Part shown: positions 44,621 through 55,763 of the stretch, in pieces
Layout: the number at the start of each line of letters is the position of its first letter
Position numbering within the stretch: position 1 is the stretch's first letter
NCBI RefSeq assembly: GCF_036370855.1
Contig: NC_088099.1
Location: 144,167,017 to 144,231,016, forward strand
DNA: 64,000 nt
Direction: 5' to 3'
Origin: Dromaius novaehollandiae
Taxonomy: Eukaryota > Chordata > Aves > Casuariiformes > Dromaiidae
The notes under the pieces: generated by a model
The model's input: only the letters and a program-made list of their open reading frames with translations
Database searches by the model: none
Told to the model about the DNA's origin: nothing
Program-made: the position numbers and the translations under genes

Positions 44621-45739
44621 GGAAGGGGAGTGAATAGATACTCTTGAGGGACTTATTTTCTTTGAATCCATATTCAGGTTGTTCTGAATGCTAAAGCTTA
44701 GCCTCTGCTCGAAAATCTTACTACAGTCAAGGGCTGTAACACTTCATTTGTTCTGCACCCGAAACTCCCACTGAAGCCAATTATTCAATCTAATTTAACA
44801 AAGACCACAGCTTCTCTGGCTGTGCAATTGTTGGTAACCATCAACAAACTGATTCATCTACAATTGGGCCAAATGTTACAAAATCTGTTTCTGAGTTCTT
44901 GTTTGTACCCCCATCATAAGATTACGCCAAAATTAAAGCATGCAGTACTTGAACTAACTTCAAAGGCTGAGCTTGCACTTCTAGCTAGTTCAGCCTATTT
45001 ATTGGTTCATGTTTTCCATTTGGCTTCGACATCCTGTTCTTTACTGATGCCCTTCTGGAGTTTCATTTACAAATATTACGTCCCTGGTTGGTAAGCCATG
45101 CTAATTAATACTGTGGTGGAGGCTATGGATTATAGCAATCTCGTGCCTCCTGCTTGGAAAAATGCTGCAATTTTTCCACTCATTTACATGTAACACCGTA
45201 TTGAACAGGGCCAAATCCATCTTAAGAAAATGTACCCTGAACTCATTTAATCAAAATATATTGAACCAAGGTTGTTTATACTATTATCTATTGCCAATTT
45301 TGTTAATCGTGAAGCTCAAATATTTCAATACAGTAGAAACTTGAGATCTACTATTTCCTAATTAGATTATATCAAACAAAAGAGTAAAGTTAAAACAGGC
45401 CATTTTAAGAATACTTTTTTAAGTTTATGCCAATGAGAAGTTTGTTAAAAAAACACTAATAGAAGATTTTACTATTTTCTGAAAGTCTCACACTTCTGAT
45501 TGTGCCTAGCCGTTCAAACCTGGGACCACAACCTGACATGGATTTTAGCTATGCTGGGGATTTTGTAGTGAGCAACACACTGACTGCTAGGGTTTCAAAT
45601 GTTGCTGAAGTCACGGTTATAAAGAAAATCTATTTTATATAGAGTGCCTTCTGATCTCAAATAAAAGCTATGGAGCCTTTAAAGAACATAGCAATCTTCA
45701 GTTGACAGATTCTTCCTACATGAGCATAAACAAAAGCAA

Positions 45740-45850
45740 CGCTATTTTTTAAGAAGAGGTAACATCTTTTATTAGACCAGGTCACGTAACTGGAAACAAT
45801 GGACATGCTTTCAGGCTCACAATTCATTCATCAGGTCATAAACAGGTCAA
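45740..45850 (-). repeat. Ancient amniote dispersed repeat-like segment
   Basis: The forward strand reads AACATCTTTTATTAGACCAG, GACATGCTTTCAGGCTCACA and TCATTCATCAGGTCAT. It resembles a widely dispersed old repeat whose reverse complement has the form 'CTGATGAA...GAAAGC...GTCTAATAAAAGATGTTACC'. I cannot name the family with certainty. Confidence 0.45.
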
Positions 45851-46309
45851 CAGATACATCATGTTTGGGGTACTTGTTATTTTATTCCTGTTATTAATTG
45901 CGTTCATGAACTTGCCTTTCATAAATGGACAGAATTTCAGTTGACATAACTGCGATAAGATGATATAAGGCACAAAACAAATCCGCAAGAGACCCCCCCC
46001 CTTCCTCCTCCTAGACTGTCATTTCAGAACCAGAAAGGGAAATTTGCCAGCATCTCATAACATTTGTCATGTCATCACCTCAACATGAATTAAAACAGAT
46101 TAAAATGAAAGATTTATAAACTTATGAGAAAAAGGTTTAAAAACTTGCTATTGGAAACAACTGCAAAACAACTCCGTGGCATGCTAACCGGGACCTAGGC
46201 CAGTCTTTTTGGACAGCATGAGCCCTGCCTTTGAAGGGCTAGATCTAATAAAGAACATAGATGCCTCTAACTTAAATCCCACGACAGCAAGTTTTTTGGG
46301 TGTCACCCT

Positions 46310-46470
46310 TTCAGAGGGCAGTGCAGCCCCGAGCAAGCCCCCTTCCCCTCTCGGTGCAGCCCCCGGCGCGAGCGCGGGCCTCAGCTGGCATGCCACGCCA
46401 AGAGCTGCCTAAAACGAGCAGCCTTGAACCTGACCCAGGAAGGAGGGCAAATTTTACATCTTGTGGAGAC
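46310..46470. other. Small GC-rich patch in AT-rich intergenic DNA
   Basis: The sequence around 46330-46400 is C/G-rich with clustered CpG (for example GCCCCCGGCGCGAGCGCGGG), in contrast to its surroundings. It could be a small orphan CpG island or distal promoter. No gene could be attached to it. Confidence 0.4.
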
Positions 46471-49400
46471 TGGGCACGAGCTGCTATTTGAGGGAGGCTT
46501 TCCCACTTCACGGCCACTGCTTTATGCCCACAGATAATCCTGGCTGCAGCCTTTTTGTCAGAATTAATTCCCTGAACAAAATGATAGCTCGATGAACAGC
46601 AGCAGTTGGCCACTTTCTGCTTTCCTGGATGTCAGATGATCGCTTGTCAGATCGAGTAAAAAGAAAAGCTAACAAAGGGTCTGATCTAAAGCCTATTTAG
46701 GCATTAAGAACACATTTGTTTTGATGGCTTTGGACTACTGAAATGTACCCGTGAATCTTCTGCTTAGGCTTCCTGTAAAACACCCAGGAAGAAGCAGGAG
46801 GGAGCTGGTAAAACACCGTGTGTTTTACCACACGCGGACTGCGGGGCAGCCCGTACAGACGTTGTCTTCCTCATAATAAAGTTTCCGTACGATGGATGAG
46901 GTTTGAAGCGGGAGAATTTTGCCTTGTGTGAGACTTGACCACCTTACAGCACCTGAACGAAACGGTGAAAGGAGCCCAAAAGTTTGGCCTTTTGTCCTTG
47001 CACTACCACGATCCTCGCTTTCATTTTCAAAAGGAGGAATTTTGCCGTCATGTTGCTATTACTTTCAGGGGCTGAATCCAGGCTAACGATACTTGCGGCC
47101 TACGTATGATGGGCTGTTATTTGCTGTGGTTGGTGCAGTGAATTATGTGTAACAATTTCATATGTTGACAAGTTAAACTGCAGATTGGAGTATTTGTGGG
47201 GGTGGTTTAACACTGTAGGTTGCTGTCTGGATAAACAGGGATGAGAAATGAAAAGAATTACCCAGAATAAGGCATTTCTCAGCAAATACAGAGTGAAGGA
47301 CTAGTATAAAAACATTACTTTGATGACTTTATTCTCATTGCAGCCAAGCTATATAATGTTTAAAAAGACAAAAGAATTCTGGCATCAGTAAAAGGGATTT
47401 AAGCAAGGAACAGGGATTGGAAGAAGGTGTCTCTGTGTGCACATTTTTGTGTTTTTCTAAGAAATCAGATTATAATGTGGAACCTTTCTGGCAATACATG
47501 ATAAAGTTAGACTTGTCTTAGCTAAGCTTTTAGGCAAGAATGACATATATACAGGGTACTACTTGTTTTAAAATCCAGTTTATCTATCTAAACCATTTTT
47601 TCCTGTTGCTAAAATAAGCGATGTATTTGCTTCAGCCAGGCCCTCTGAACCTGGAGGATTTCAGCGTGATAACAACTAACACAGAACCATGCTCCAGTTC
47701 AGGAAAAACAAGAAAAAAAAAGAAGAAAGGCAATGTAGCACCTGCCTGAGCGCAGGCTCAGGTCAAAGCTGTGGGACCTGGTGTAGTTTCTAGCTCTTGG
47801 GCCTGGGTTCACACCTTAGCCATGTCTTGACTGCAGGGTGGGAGGAGAGAAAGGAGTGAGGACCACAATTCCTAAATCCTCTGGGTGGCCCTGGAAGGAG
47901 ACTAGGGTTTGTGGGCAGGGAGGGAGTCACGGCGAGCTTCACCAGTTCTGCAAGACGGAAGAGTGGAGGACCCGACCGGCAGAGACGCTGCAGACAGCAC
48001 CTGCCGTGCAGGTTAGGCTCTGCCACAGGGACCAGAAAGAGGACACAGGAACAGCAAGACATTTGCCAAGTTAGGAAATAGCTGAGCCTCTTTTTTCAAT
48101 AATATGATGATACCAAACAAGGGACCACTCGTAATTATATTACTATTTGATGTGTACAAAAATATCAGAATCTGTCTCCTTCCAAATTGAACAAAGCTTA
48201 AGAAATTGGTTTTTTGATTTTTTTTCTACTTCAGAAGCATTCATAAAATCAACAAAGGCTTGTGAAATCCCTGTCCACTCCATTTATTCTGATTTGAACT
48301 TCTGCTTTTTTTCTCCTTTGTTTATAATGCTCTTTTGGAAGTCTGAAAATATTTTTCTTCCCCCTACCAATTTTGTATTTTTCCATTTAGGAATCATTGA
48401 TTCACCCTTTTTTTTTGTACAGCTGGCATTCCAGTTTTGTAAAACAACTTCTCGTGCCATAATATCTTTGTTTGTTCCACAGCACCATTGATTGATGTCA
48501 ACACAGCTGTGGGAAAAGAGGATTTAATTAGTTAATTTCTGGCACAGAAATGGGAGAAGGAGCACAAATGTATGCATTTTCATATGTGGCACACAGCTAG
48601 CAGCTAGCATTGTTTATTTTTTTTTTCTTTTTGTGATAGAGAGGTAGATTTTATATTAAACTGTTTGGAAAAGCAGCTGGCTCTGGAGATTGGTGATGTC
48701 CCATGTGACCTTTTTTCCAGTAGATTTTTGGTTCTAATTTGATCCAGATTATGATTATCTGACAGTCATTCCCATCTAAAGACTTTGTGGCCTATGCAAA
48801 ATCACTTGATTGTCACAATCCTGTTCTTAGTGGGTTCCAGTCCACACCGCAGAAAGTACTATCCTAAGTATCACAGCTGGCAGTCTTTGTGGAAAAGGCA
48901 AGGATTCAGCACCCTATCTTTCTCTCACTCAAGTTAGTGGTAAATTTTATTTTAAATTCAATGGGAGCATAAATAAAAAAGGTTTTAGCTTTAATGCCTT
49001 TCTTTCTTCCTCAAAAGATGATCCATTTCTAGGACACCATGAAGAAGCTTCAATTGCTGCTGGTGCTACCACATTTTGGAGATAAAAAGAGGACTGTAGA
49101 CTCTAGTTAATAACTGTGGCACCTTTCAAGCAAACAGGCCTAACATTAATGTTCAAAAGACAACTGGAACAGGTGCCAGAAGCCTCAGGGACTGGGTGGC
49201 CAGGGAAGGAAATGACTGCTGCTGTCCGTGTGCTGTATGCCCCAGTGTTCGCAGAGGGTTTTTCTGCTCAGATGCATTTGGGTGCACTGGGCCAGCTCAG
49301 GTGCAGCATGGCAGCCAGCCTCGTAAGCCCGCTCAGATATAAGACTGATAGGAAGCAACTCTGTGCACTGACTTAATGGCACTGGTAATCTCTGCTCTCC

Positions 49401-49529
49401 TTCCACTGCTCCTCCGCCTATGTATCCTGTATCCTTTTTAATCCCTTATCTGCACAGTCCCAGACTGCCCTTTATGGAGAACAATAAACAGTTGGCCCTA
49501 TGTTCCACAGAATGATGTCAAATAATAAC

Positions 49530-49700
49530 AATTGGCACTTCATTTAACATCTCAACTATAACATATCCTAGGCACAGGGGGAAACACAGGCAATATTTTA
49601 ATGACATGGCCAGCCGTGAAGCAAGTCAGTGAAAAACAGAAATCAGATTTTTGTGTATGCAGACCCAGGTCCATCCACCAAAGTATTCTTTCTCGTGCAG
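49530..49700 (-). mobile_element. Possible MIR relic, reverse orientation
   Basis: TAGGCACAGGGGGAAACACA, GAAGCAAGTCAGTGAAAAAC, GAAATCAGA and GCAGACCCAGGTCCATCCAC follow the order of a reversed MIR (GGGGAAACTGAGGCACA..., AGCAAGTCAGTGGCAGAG..., GAACCCAGGTC...). It is weaker than the two MIR copies in the RGS22 intron. Confidence 0.5.
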
Positions 49701-50529
49701 ACTGATGTTTATAGATAAATTCCTACGACACAATTTATAATGATAGTAGCCATGAAAACTGCTATGATTCTATTCTAATTAATCTTACTCTTTTTTTCTG
49801 ACATTATGTAACATGAGGATTAGTTAAGTGGAGCTTTTAAGATCTCCTACACGACTCTCCCTGCTATTCCTTTTCTGTTTTCCATTCCCCAGGCCCCACC
49901 AGCCTCCCTTAGTAACAACAGTACCATACTGGACCCCAGTCTTTCTTTAGGCCCTCTCATTCAAGTTATATTTAAATCTTGTCCATCTTTCTGTATGACA
50001 GAAAAACCTGTTGGCCAGACATTCTTCATTTTGGTCTCAATTATTGTAACAAACTTTTCTCCAGTTTGAAAAATGCTTTCCAAATTCTCTCTTCAAAATG
50101 CTGTTGCAAAAACCATTCTCCCAGTTTGTTGCCTTAACTGTATGATTTCTCTCTGCAATTTGCTACAGATATCCTTCTCTTTCTTGACCTCATCAAACAA
50201 AAAGCTACTTGTCTTCAGTTTTAAGGGCCTATCTCCCCTGTCATTTGATGTCAAGATCCGCTGGCTTTGTCAAGGCAATACTAGGCATGAATAAATGTCT
50301 CACTGCACAGGATAGGCTTTAATTCCTTTAAATTCCTCCTGCCTTTTCCAGGCAGGAATTTTCAGCATTTAGTGTAAATTCCACAGAGACTATCTAGGAA
50401 TAAAAACAGTGACAATGCCGTACTTAGGTGGTGAGTATGTGGAAACCATGGGCAAAGCACATAGGTACCTTATTTCCAAGAAAGGTACAAAAATTGATTA
50501 CAGATCAGTGGCTAAGGTATGTCTAGAAA

Positions 50530-50981
50530 GGTCTAGAAATTGCTTCAAGGACCACAAAGATGATTAGGACACTGGAGCATCTCTCATATGAAGTAGGCTG
50601 CAAGAGCTGGGACTGCTCAACCTGGAGAAGGCTCGGGGGGGATCTGATCGACGTGTTTATACATGGGGGGTGTTAAGAGGATGAGGCCAAATGCTTCTCA
50701 GTGGTGCTCTGTGACAGGAGAGGCAATGGGCACAAACTGAAACACAGGAAGCTCCATTTGAACACAAGAAAACCCTTCACTGTGAGGCTGGTTGAATCCT
50801 GGCACAGGCTGTCCAGAGAGGCTGTGGAGTCTCCATCCTTGGAGATACTCAAAACCCAACTGGACAGGGACCTGGGAAGCCTGCTCTAGGTGACCCTGCT
50901 CCAGCAGAGGGGTTGGACCAGACGATCTCCAGAGGTCCCTTCCAACCCCTACTCTTCTGCAATTCTGTGGTTTGTTTCTAG
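50530..50981 (+). mobile_element. CR1 LINE 3'-end fragment
   Basis: The sequence reads as the 3' part of an avian CR1: GAGCTGGGACTGCTCAACCT, GGAGAAGGCTCGGGGG, TGAGGCTGGTTGAATCCTGG, CACAGGCTGTCCAGAGAGGC, CCATCCTTGGAGATACTCAA, GGTTGGACCAGACGATCTCC and AGAGGTCCCTTCCAACCCCT. It ends in CAATTCTGTGG, a single copy of the (ATTCTRTG) 3' repeat. Only the distal end remains, as expected for 5'-truncated insertion. This element is the best single indication that the genome is avian. Its apparent open frames on either strand are not genes. Confidence 0.93.
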
Positions 50982-51122
50982 GCCTGATCAACCATTCCCC
51001 CTCCGGCCCGGACATGGATGCTGCGCAGCGCCAGGCCCGCCGCGCCCCGCCCCCGCCTCCCGCAGTGCGCTCAGCAGCGGCGTTTGAGCCGAGCCGCTCG
51101 CCGTAGTGAGGAGCCCGTGTGC

Positions 51123-51134
51123 CGCGCATGCGCA
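51123..51134 (+). promoter_or_regulatory. NRF-1 binding site
   Basis: CGCGCATGCGCA matches the NRF-1 consensus YGCGCAYGCGCR at all twelve positions. NRF-1 is an established activator of nuclear genes for cytochrome oxidase subunits. It lies about 65 bp upstream of the first splice donor, close to the likely start of transcription. Confidence 0.85.
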
Positions 51135-51198
51135 GTAGGGGCGCCGCAGTGGGTGCTCGGCTCGCGGGACGGAAGGACGGTGGTCGGCTCGCGCCGAG
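51135..51198 (+). other. COX6C: COX6C non-coding exon 1 (5' boundary uncertain)
   Basis: A consensus donor GAG|GTGAGC at 51199 in the CpG island, downstream of the NRF-1 site, is the most likely end of the untranslated first exon. This agrees with the known COX6C structure (5' UTR exon, two coding exons, 3' UTR exon). The 5' end cannot be read from sequence; the value given is only the base after the NRF-1 site. Confidence 0.55.
51169..51176 (+). promoter_or_regulatory. ETS/GABP (NRF-2)-like site
   Basis: ACGGAAGG holds the GGAA core with a C at -1, as in GABP sites, which commonly accompany NRF-1 sites in cytochrome oxidase genes. A single short core is weak evidence by itself. Confidence 0.45.
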
Positions 51199-52226
51199 GT
51201 GAGCCTGCGGCCCCTCCCCGCTTCGCGCGCCCGCCCGCGGCCACCTCCCCTTTCCCAACGGCCGCCAACGGTCGCCAACCGCCGCGCCCCCCTCAGCCGC
51301 GCTCCCGCCGCCGGCGCGGCAGGCCGTGACCTCTGCGCGTCCCCGAGGATGGCGGGGACACGCCCTGCGGCGGCCGCCCCCCCCCCCGCCTCGCGGTGGG
51401 CAGCCAGGGGCCGCGGCGCTCTCTGTGAGGGGGGCGGGGAGGGGCAGTGCGGGGATTGTCTCAGCCTTGTGCAGGCGCTGCGGTTCCTTCCCTCAGGTAG
51501 TGGCGGCGGCCCCGCGCCTGACCGCACGGAGAGCAGTTACTGCTCTTCAATGCAAGAGGAGAGGGGCGTGCGCGGCTGGGGGCAGCACCGAGCTCCTTGG
51601 GCCCAGCGGGGCCACGTCCCGGCTTTGCTCCTGCTCGGTGACCCTGTGAGCGCAGGAGGCTGCACCCTGCGGCGGGGGAGCACTGCCCTGGGGCCTCTCC
51701 GCACTGAGTTGTATCTAATGACAGCTGCCTGCTGCAGGGCTTGTAGATTGTTAGTAAAATCCTACTGAATACATAAAATCCTTTAATGCAATCGGGCTTG
51801 CATTTTTTTTTTAATAACTGGTTTAAGGGGCATGTGTTTTACCTTAGAAGTGAATAAAATGTGATTGATGTCCTGGAGGTCTTCTGGTGTAATCAATAGT
51901 AGGCCTGACATAGACCCTGCAGGGAAGGATGGATTTAGTATGAACAGGGAAGGCCAATCTGGCTGCTGTAACTATTGGATGTAAAGGATGAAAAGTCTTA
52001 CTTAGGTTCCTGTCATTAAAGATTGTCCTTGAATGTTGTACATCAAATATTCTCACTGAAAAGTCAAATAGAGGGAAGCTCTGTTGCTTACTTTGTGAAG
52101 ATGCCAATTACACATTTCTCAAAGGCACGGTCCTTCTAGAATAGAGTTATAGAAAACTGGTTAAGTAGAGCTGCTTGTCCCTGAGTTACCTTCCCATCGC
52201 TCTCTCTTTTTTTTTTCTCCTGCTAG
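51199..52226 (+). other. COX6C: COX6C intron 1
   Basis: About 1.0 kb from GTGAGC to the T-rich acceptor TTTTTTTTTCTCCTGCTAG. The first half is the rest of the CpG island, including a C-run at 51379-51388. No coding sequence is supported. Confidence 0.6.
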
Positions 52227-52354
52227 GAGATAGAATCACCATGTCATCTGCACTATTGCCTAAGCCACAAATGAGGCGCCTTCTGGCCAGACGGATGAAG
52301 TTTCATCTTTTTGGGGCATTTTTTGTATCTGTGGGATGTGCAGCTTTGTACAAG
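52227..52354 (+). CDS. COX6C: COX6C coding exon 2 (start codon at 52241)
   Basis: The acceptor CTCCTGCTAG ends at 52226 and the donor AAG|GTAAGA begins at 52355. After a 14-nt 5' UTR the ATG at 52241 (context ATCACCATGT, with A at -3) opens 38 codons: MSSALLPKPQMRRLLARRMK, then FHLFGAFFVSVGCAALYK. COX6C is a nuclear-encoded structural subunit of respiratory complex IV in the inner mitochondrial membrane. The Arg/Lys-rich N-terminus and the following hydrophobic helix (about residues 21-37) are its single membrane span. The block is close to human COX6C (RLRFHIVGAF...ATFYKF) as I recall it. Confidence 0.97.
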
Positions 52355-53869
52355 GTAAGAGCTTTACTTGTTGAACTATAAATCGGTCTCATTAGAGTGC
52401 TAAAAATTCATTAACGTTGCTTTGTTAAGATTTGGTTGAGCTCTTCATCAGAAAATTTTAGTAATGAATTTTTCCAAAACATGAATAGATCTTCTTAATC
52501 TTCATTTGAAGAAGTGCTATGAATAAACTGATCTCATAAGTTCTGTGACCTGTGCAATTCATGACAACATAACCTTGAGGCTCCTAATCCTAGACTACTC
52601 TTGATCATTCACACACAACTGATGCTTCTCAGGTCTATCTGTCTTGTAGATAGCCTGTGACTCTTGAATCTAGGATATTGTGAGGGAGAGTGAGTTGTCA
52701 AAGTCTTATTTTGTGTCTAGATTGACTTTAGAAATCATCTATGTAAGCAAGTTGGAGAATCCGCCCTTCAATCTGAAGATCTTTATGTGGGGAGGGCTAG
52801 TATGGTCCTTTTTTACTTCCTTGTGAAATAGTATGTGGAAATGGATATCATAAGTTGCATTTTTATTGTGGGCAATTATAATGCGTAAAGCAAGCAACAC
52901 AGTTTGCTTGCTTGCACGGTTTACATGGAAGAGCTGGTTTTGGTTCACCATTGAACTCATTCATGTACAGTTTGCAACTTTTAAGTAATTGGGAAATTAT
53001 TGGTAAAGGCAACTAGAAGTTAAATTAATTTCAGGTTGTTCTGTGCTAAAACATCACTGTCAACTTACTAAAGTCCCTGGAGACCAATAAATGTCTATCA
53101 GAAACAATAAGCTTGCACAGCTAAAGCTGAGCACCCACTTAACACATCTGTTAAGATGTAGGCAAGTTTGTTTGTGATCAGACTTGCAATATATGTATAT
53201 TTAAAAAAAAAAAAAGTCTAATTTTTGGCAACACAGCAAGAAGCCCTGAGTAGATGAGCTTTGTGCTGTGATTCTATACTCAGTAAAAAATAAACAGTTC
53301 TCTGCCAGTTGAGCAAGTTAGACGAGCTCTGTTGTACTTCGGATGAATGAGTGCCCAGAGAGTCGGGACCATGTCTTCTGATGTCAGTGAGCTGTAAGAT
53401 TGGCTTGGCAGTCTCCTAAAATTTTATCATGCTTCTGTAGTTGACCTAAAATGTAGCTCAAATGTAATAAATTATTTTAGGAAGCCCTTTTATCTCGAGT
53501 TTTAGTTCTGCAACTGCCCACAGGCATACTCAAGACTTGCCATAACTGCTTGTTTTATGAAAGCCATTAGCAAGATGGGCAGAGGACACTTAGTTATCAG
53601 TATAGACTAAATGTTTCTGAATTTTAAAAATGTAGCATGCTGTCTTGTGACTGGCTTTCATTTTTAGGTTTCATTTTAGACATTTGTTTTCCTGACCAAC
53701 AGTCAAGTAGCCCAAATTCGACCAGGTACAAACTAGTATTTTACTATTTCTGTCTTTGAGCTAAAGGCTTTTTAGGCTGATATGCACTGATACAAATCCT
53801 GCCATTACTAGACAAAAACTTTCTGCGTGTCTAGCTGTGGAGGCTTTAATTCTGTGTATTACATTCCAG
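52355..53869 (+). other. COX6C: COX6C intron 2
   Basis: 1.5 kb, phase 0, GTAAGA to ACATTCCAG. It contains an A-run at 53203-53214. No gene or repeat is recognised. Confidence 0.7.
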
Positions 53870-54008
53870 TTTGGTGTTGCTGAACCCAGAAAAAGAGCTT
53901 ATGCAGAGTTCTATAAAAACTATGATCCCATGAAGGACTTTGAAGCCATGAGAGCAGCTGGTGTGTTTGAGTCTGCACAGCCCAAATGATGGTAACCTGC
54001 ATTAACAG
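53870..54008 (+). CDS. COX6C: COX6C coding exon 3 (stop at 53987-53989)
   Basis: The acceptor is TGTATTACATTCCAG at 53869. It encodes residues 39-77: [39 protein letters not shown], then TGA at 53987. The total of 77 residues is close to the 75 of human COX6C. This matrix/intermembrane tail (AYA-FY-NYD-MKDFE-MR-AG-F) is the most conserved part of the subunit. Two donors lie after the stop: G|GTAACC at 53992 and the better CAG|GTAATA at 54009. I take the second; the choice affects only the 3' UTR. Confidence 0.97.
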
Positions 54009-54606
54009 GTAATAAGCTACTCTACATTAGAGTAAAAACAAGTTAAATTGTTTCAGTGAAATCTTGTGCTTCTATTCTGAGGCTCTTCGTTTTCTGTCGA
54101 ATAGAAAGGGGCTTTGAAGAGAAAGGATACAAATTGCACTCCTCAACAGAGACCTGGGGCTAGCCCAAAACATTAGGAAATAGGGGAATTGGGGAAGGGA
54201 GGAAGGGGTCAGGTCAGAATGGGAAGCTCCTAAATACCTTTTGGGTAATTTGTTTAACTCGTGTGATACAGCATACTTCTGCACTGTATGATGCCAGGCC
54301 TTTCCCTCCTCTTACAGCTGCATTCAGAACAGTTCTGTTTACGCATGGAAGGGAGTGGAAGCTCTGTATAAGACTTGCCTGACTTAGGATATTTATTATA
54401 TTGATGCTGTCACATCTTTAATTGGATAGTATGCAACTTTCTAATTCTACTACTGTCATGCTCATGGTGGTTTGGTGAATGAGAAAATGGAAAGGCTGTT
54501 TCTCTCTTGTAGCATAGATTTTAAAAAACAGAGACAACTTCCACATATCCTTTTGTCTTCCGAAGTTGATGAGAGGGGAGAGACAACTAGTCATGAGGAA
54601 AAAAAA

Positions 54607-54628
54607 TATGTGTGTGTGTGTATGTGTA
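54607..54628. repeat. (TG)n microsatellite
   Basis: ATGTGTGTGTGTGTATGTGT, short and imperfect, within COX6C intron 3. Confidence 0.8.
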
Positions 54629-55744
54629 TTTAAAAAAATAATGGTGGCATACGGCCTCTTATGTGATAATAGGTATTCAGATTTTCCCCTTACTGAATTA
54701 AGCCTGAATAGAACTTTGTTCATGATATTATTTTCCGAGCACTTAACACTGTGTTTTGTTCTAAGACTACCAAACTTCATTCCCCCTTGCTTGCTAATGC
54801 CAGGAAAAAAAAAAAACCTTGATTTCAATCTTGTCATAACTGTTAATAAGTATGCTCACTCAGCTGCACAAACTCATGACGTGACAGCTCAACGAAGAAT
54901 TCCTCCCCCCTTCTTCATCCATGTTTCTTGCATTGAGTCCTCTGCTTCTCTTAAAATGGCTTCAAACTAATCTAGAATGATAGCTTTTTCATTCTTTTGG
55001 AATGTTTTTATATTGTGATCACTGCATGATAATCTGTGGCTCTAATTATCCTCGACAGCTGGATTTTCTCAGCCTGTTTGGTTAAGGCAGCAAAATGGAA
55101 TAAAACATTTGTACTTAAGAGTATTAATAAAAAGTTCTGTTGTGTGACAATCTATGGATATCTGGTTTCTGCGTAACACTATTACATAAAAGAAGCATAG
55201 CTTCAGCTCTTCCAGTAGATATAAAAAAAGACGGCAGTCCCTTTGTTATTTTTTCTTAAGGAAAATTTTTCTATTCTTTAGCTATGAATACAGAACAGAG
55301 AAATAATGAAATGATAAACTTACCGTTTTAAAATGTTGGTATTTCTGTCTCTAGTTCAGTCCTATTGCTAATATATAGGCGCTTTTAAACTTTTTTAGGC
55401 ACTGGAATTACATTCTTTAGCCAGGTGGCCTTCATCAGAATATTTTGTCAACAAAGATGCATGTTAAAATTTAATTGCAGTCTTGAACAGTATTTTTCAG
55501 TGCAAATTGAGCTCTGCTCTCAGTTGAGTTGTGCTCCTGTTTGCAGCTAAAAGAAATCAAGTTGCAGATTGTGCACACCTTTTAACATTAAAAATTTCCC
55601 AAACAGTTTTTCCATTCCTCTATTACACCAGCTTAAAAGAAAATGTGAAGGACAAATTTTCATATGTCACTTTGAATTGTGCCTCTTACCCCTTATTTTA
55701 TATAAATAAGAACTTTTTTCAGTCCTTCATAGTTGAAAGACAGA

Positions 55745-55763
55745 TTTTTTTTTTTTTTTTTTT
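55745..55763. repeat. T19 homopolymer
   Basis: An uninterrupted run of 19 T in COX6C intron 3. The flanks show no poly(A) signal on the opposite strand. Confidence 0.85.

Larger units (their letters stand above)
40160..50530. other. Intergenic region between RGS22 and COX6C
   Basis: About 10 kb of AT-rich DNA without a supported gene. Contents include a TA/TG microsatellite (40520-40558), a T26 run (41323-41348), possible conserved regulatory sequence at about 42850-43400, a CR1/L3-like fragment (44440-44620), an old repeat (45740-45850), a GC-rich patch (46310-46470) and a MIR-like relic (49530-49700). Open frames of 60-114 codons scattered through it have no recognisable similarity. Confidence 0.7.
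51003..51720 (+). promoter_or_regulatory. COX6C: COX6C CpG-island promoter
   Basis: A sharp rise in G+C with dense CpG begins just after the CR1 3' end and fades by about 51720. There is no obvious TATA box, as usual for housekeeping genes. It contains a full NRF-1 consensus (51123-51134) and an ETS/GABP-like ACGGAAGG (51169-51176) upstream of the first splice donor at 51199. Long open frames across the island on both strands follow from its low stop-codon density and are not called as genes. Confidence 0.85.

Noticed and set aside
50698-51768. Long overlapping open frames (up to 189 codons) on both strands across the CR1 end and the CpG island
   Set aside because: They arise from the CR1 fragment and from the low stop density of GC-rich DNA. 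The compositions are Arg/Ala/Pro-rich, with no domain, no conserved start and no splice support.
54418-54970. Overlapping 139- and 134-codon open frames in COX6C intron 3
   Set aside because: They cover a TG microsatellite and A-runs on opposite strands, with low-complexity translation (poly-Val/Cys, poly-Phe).
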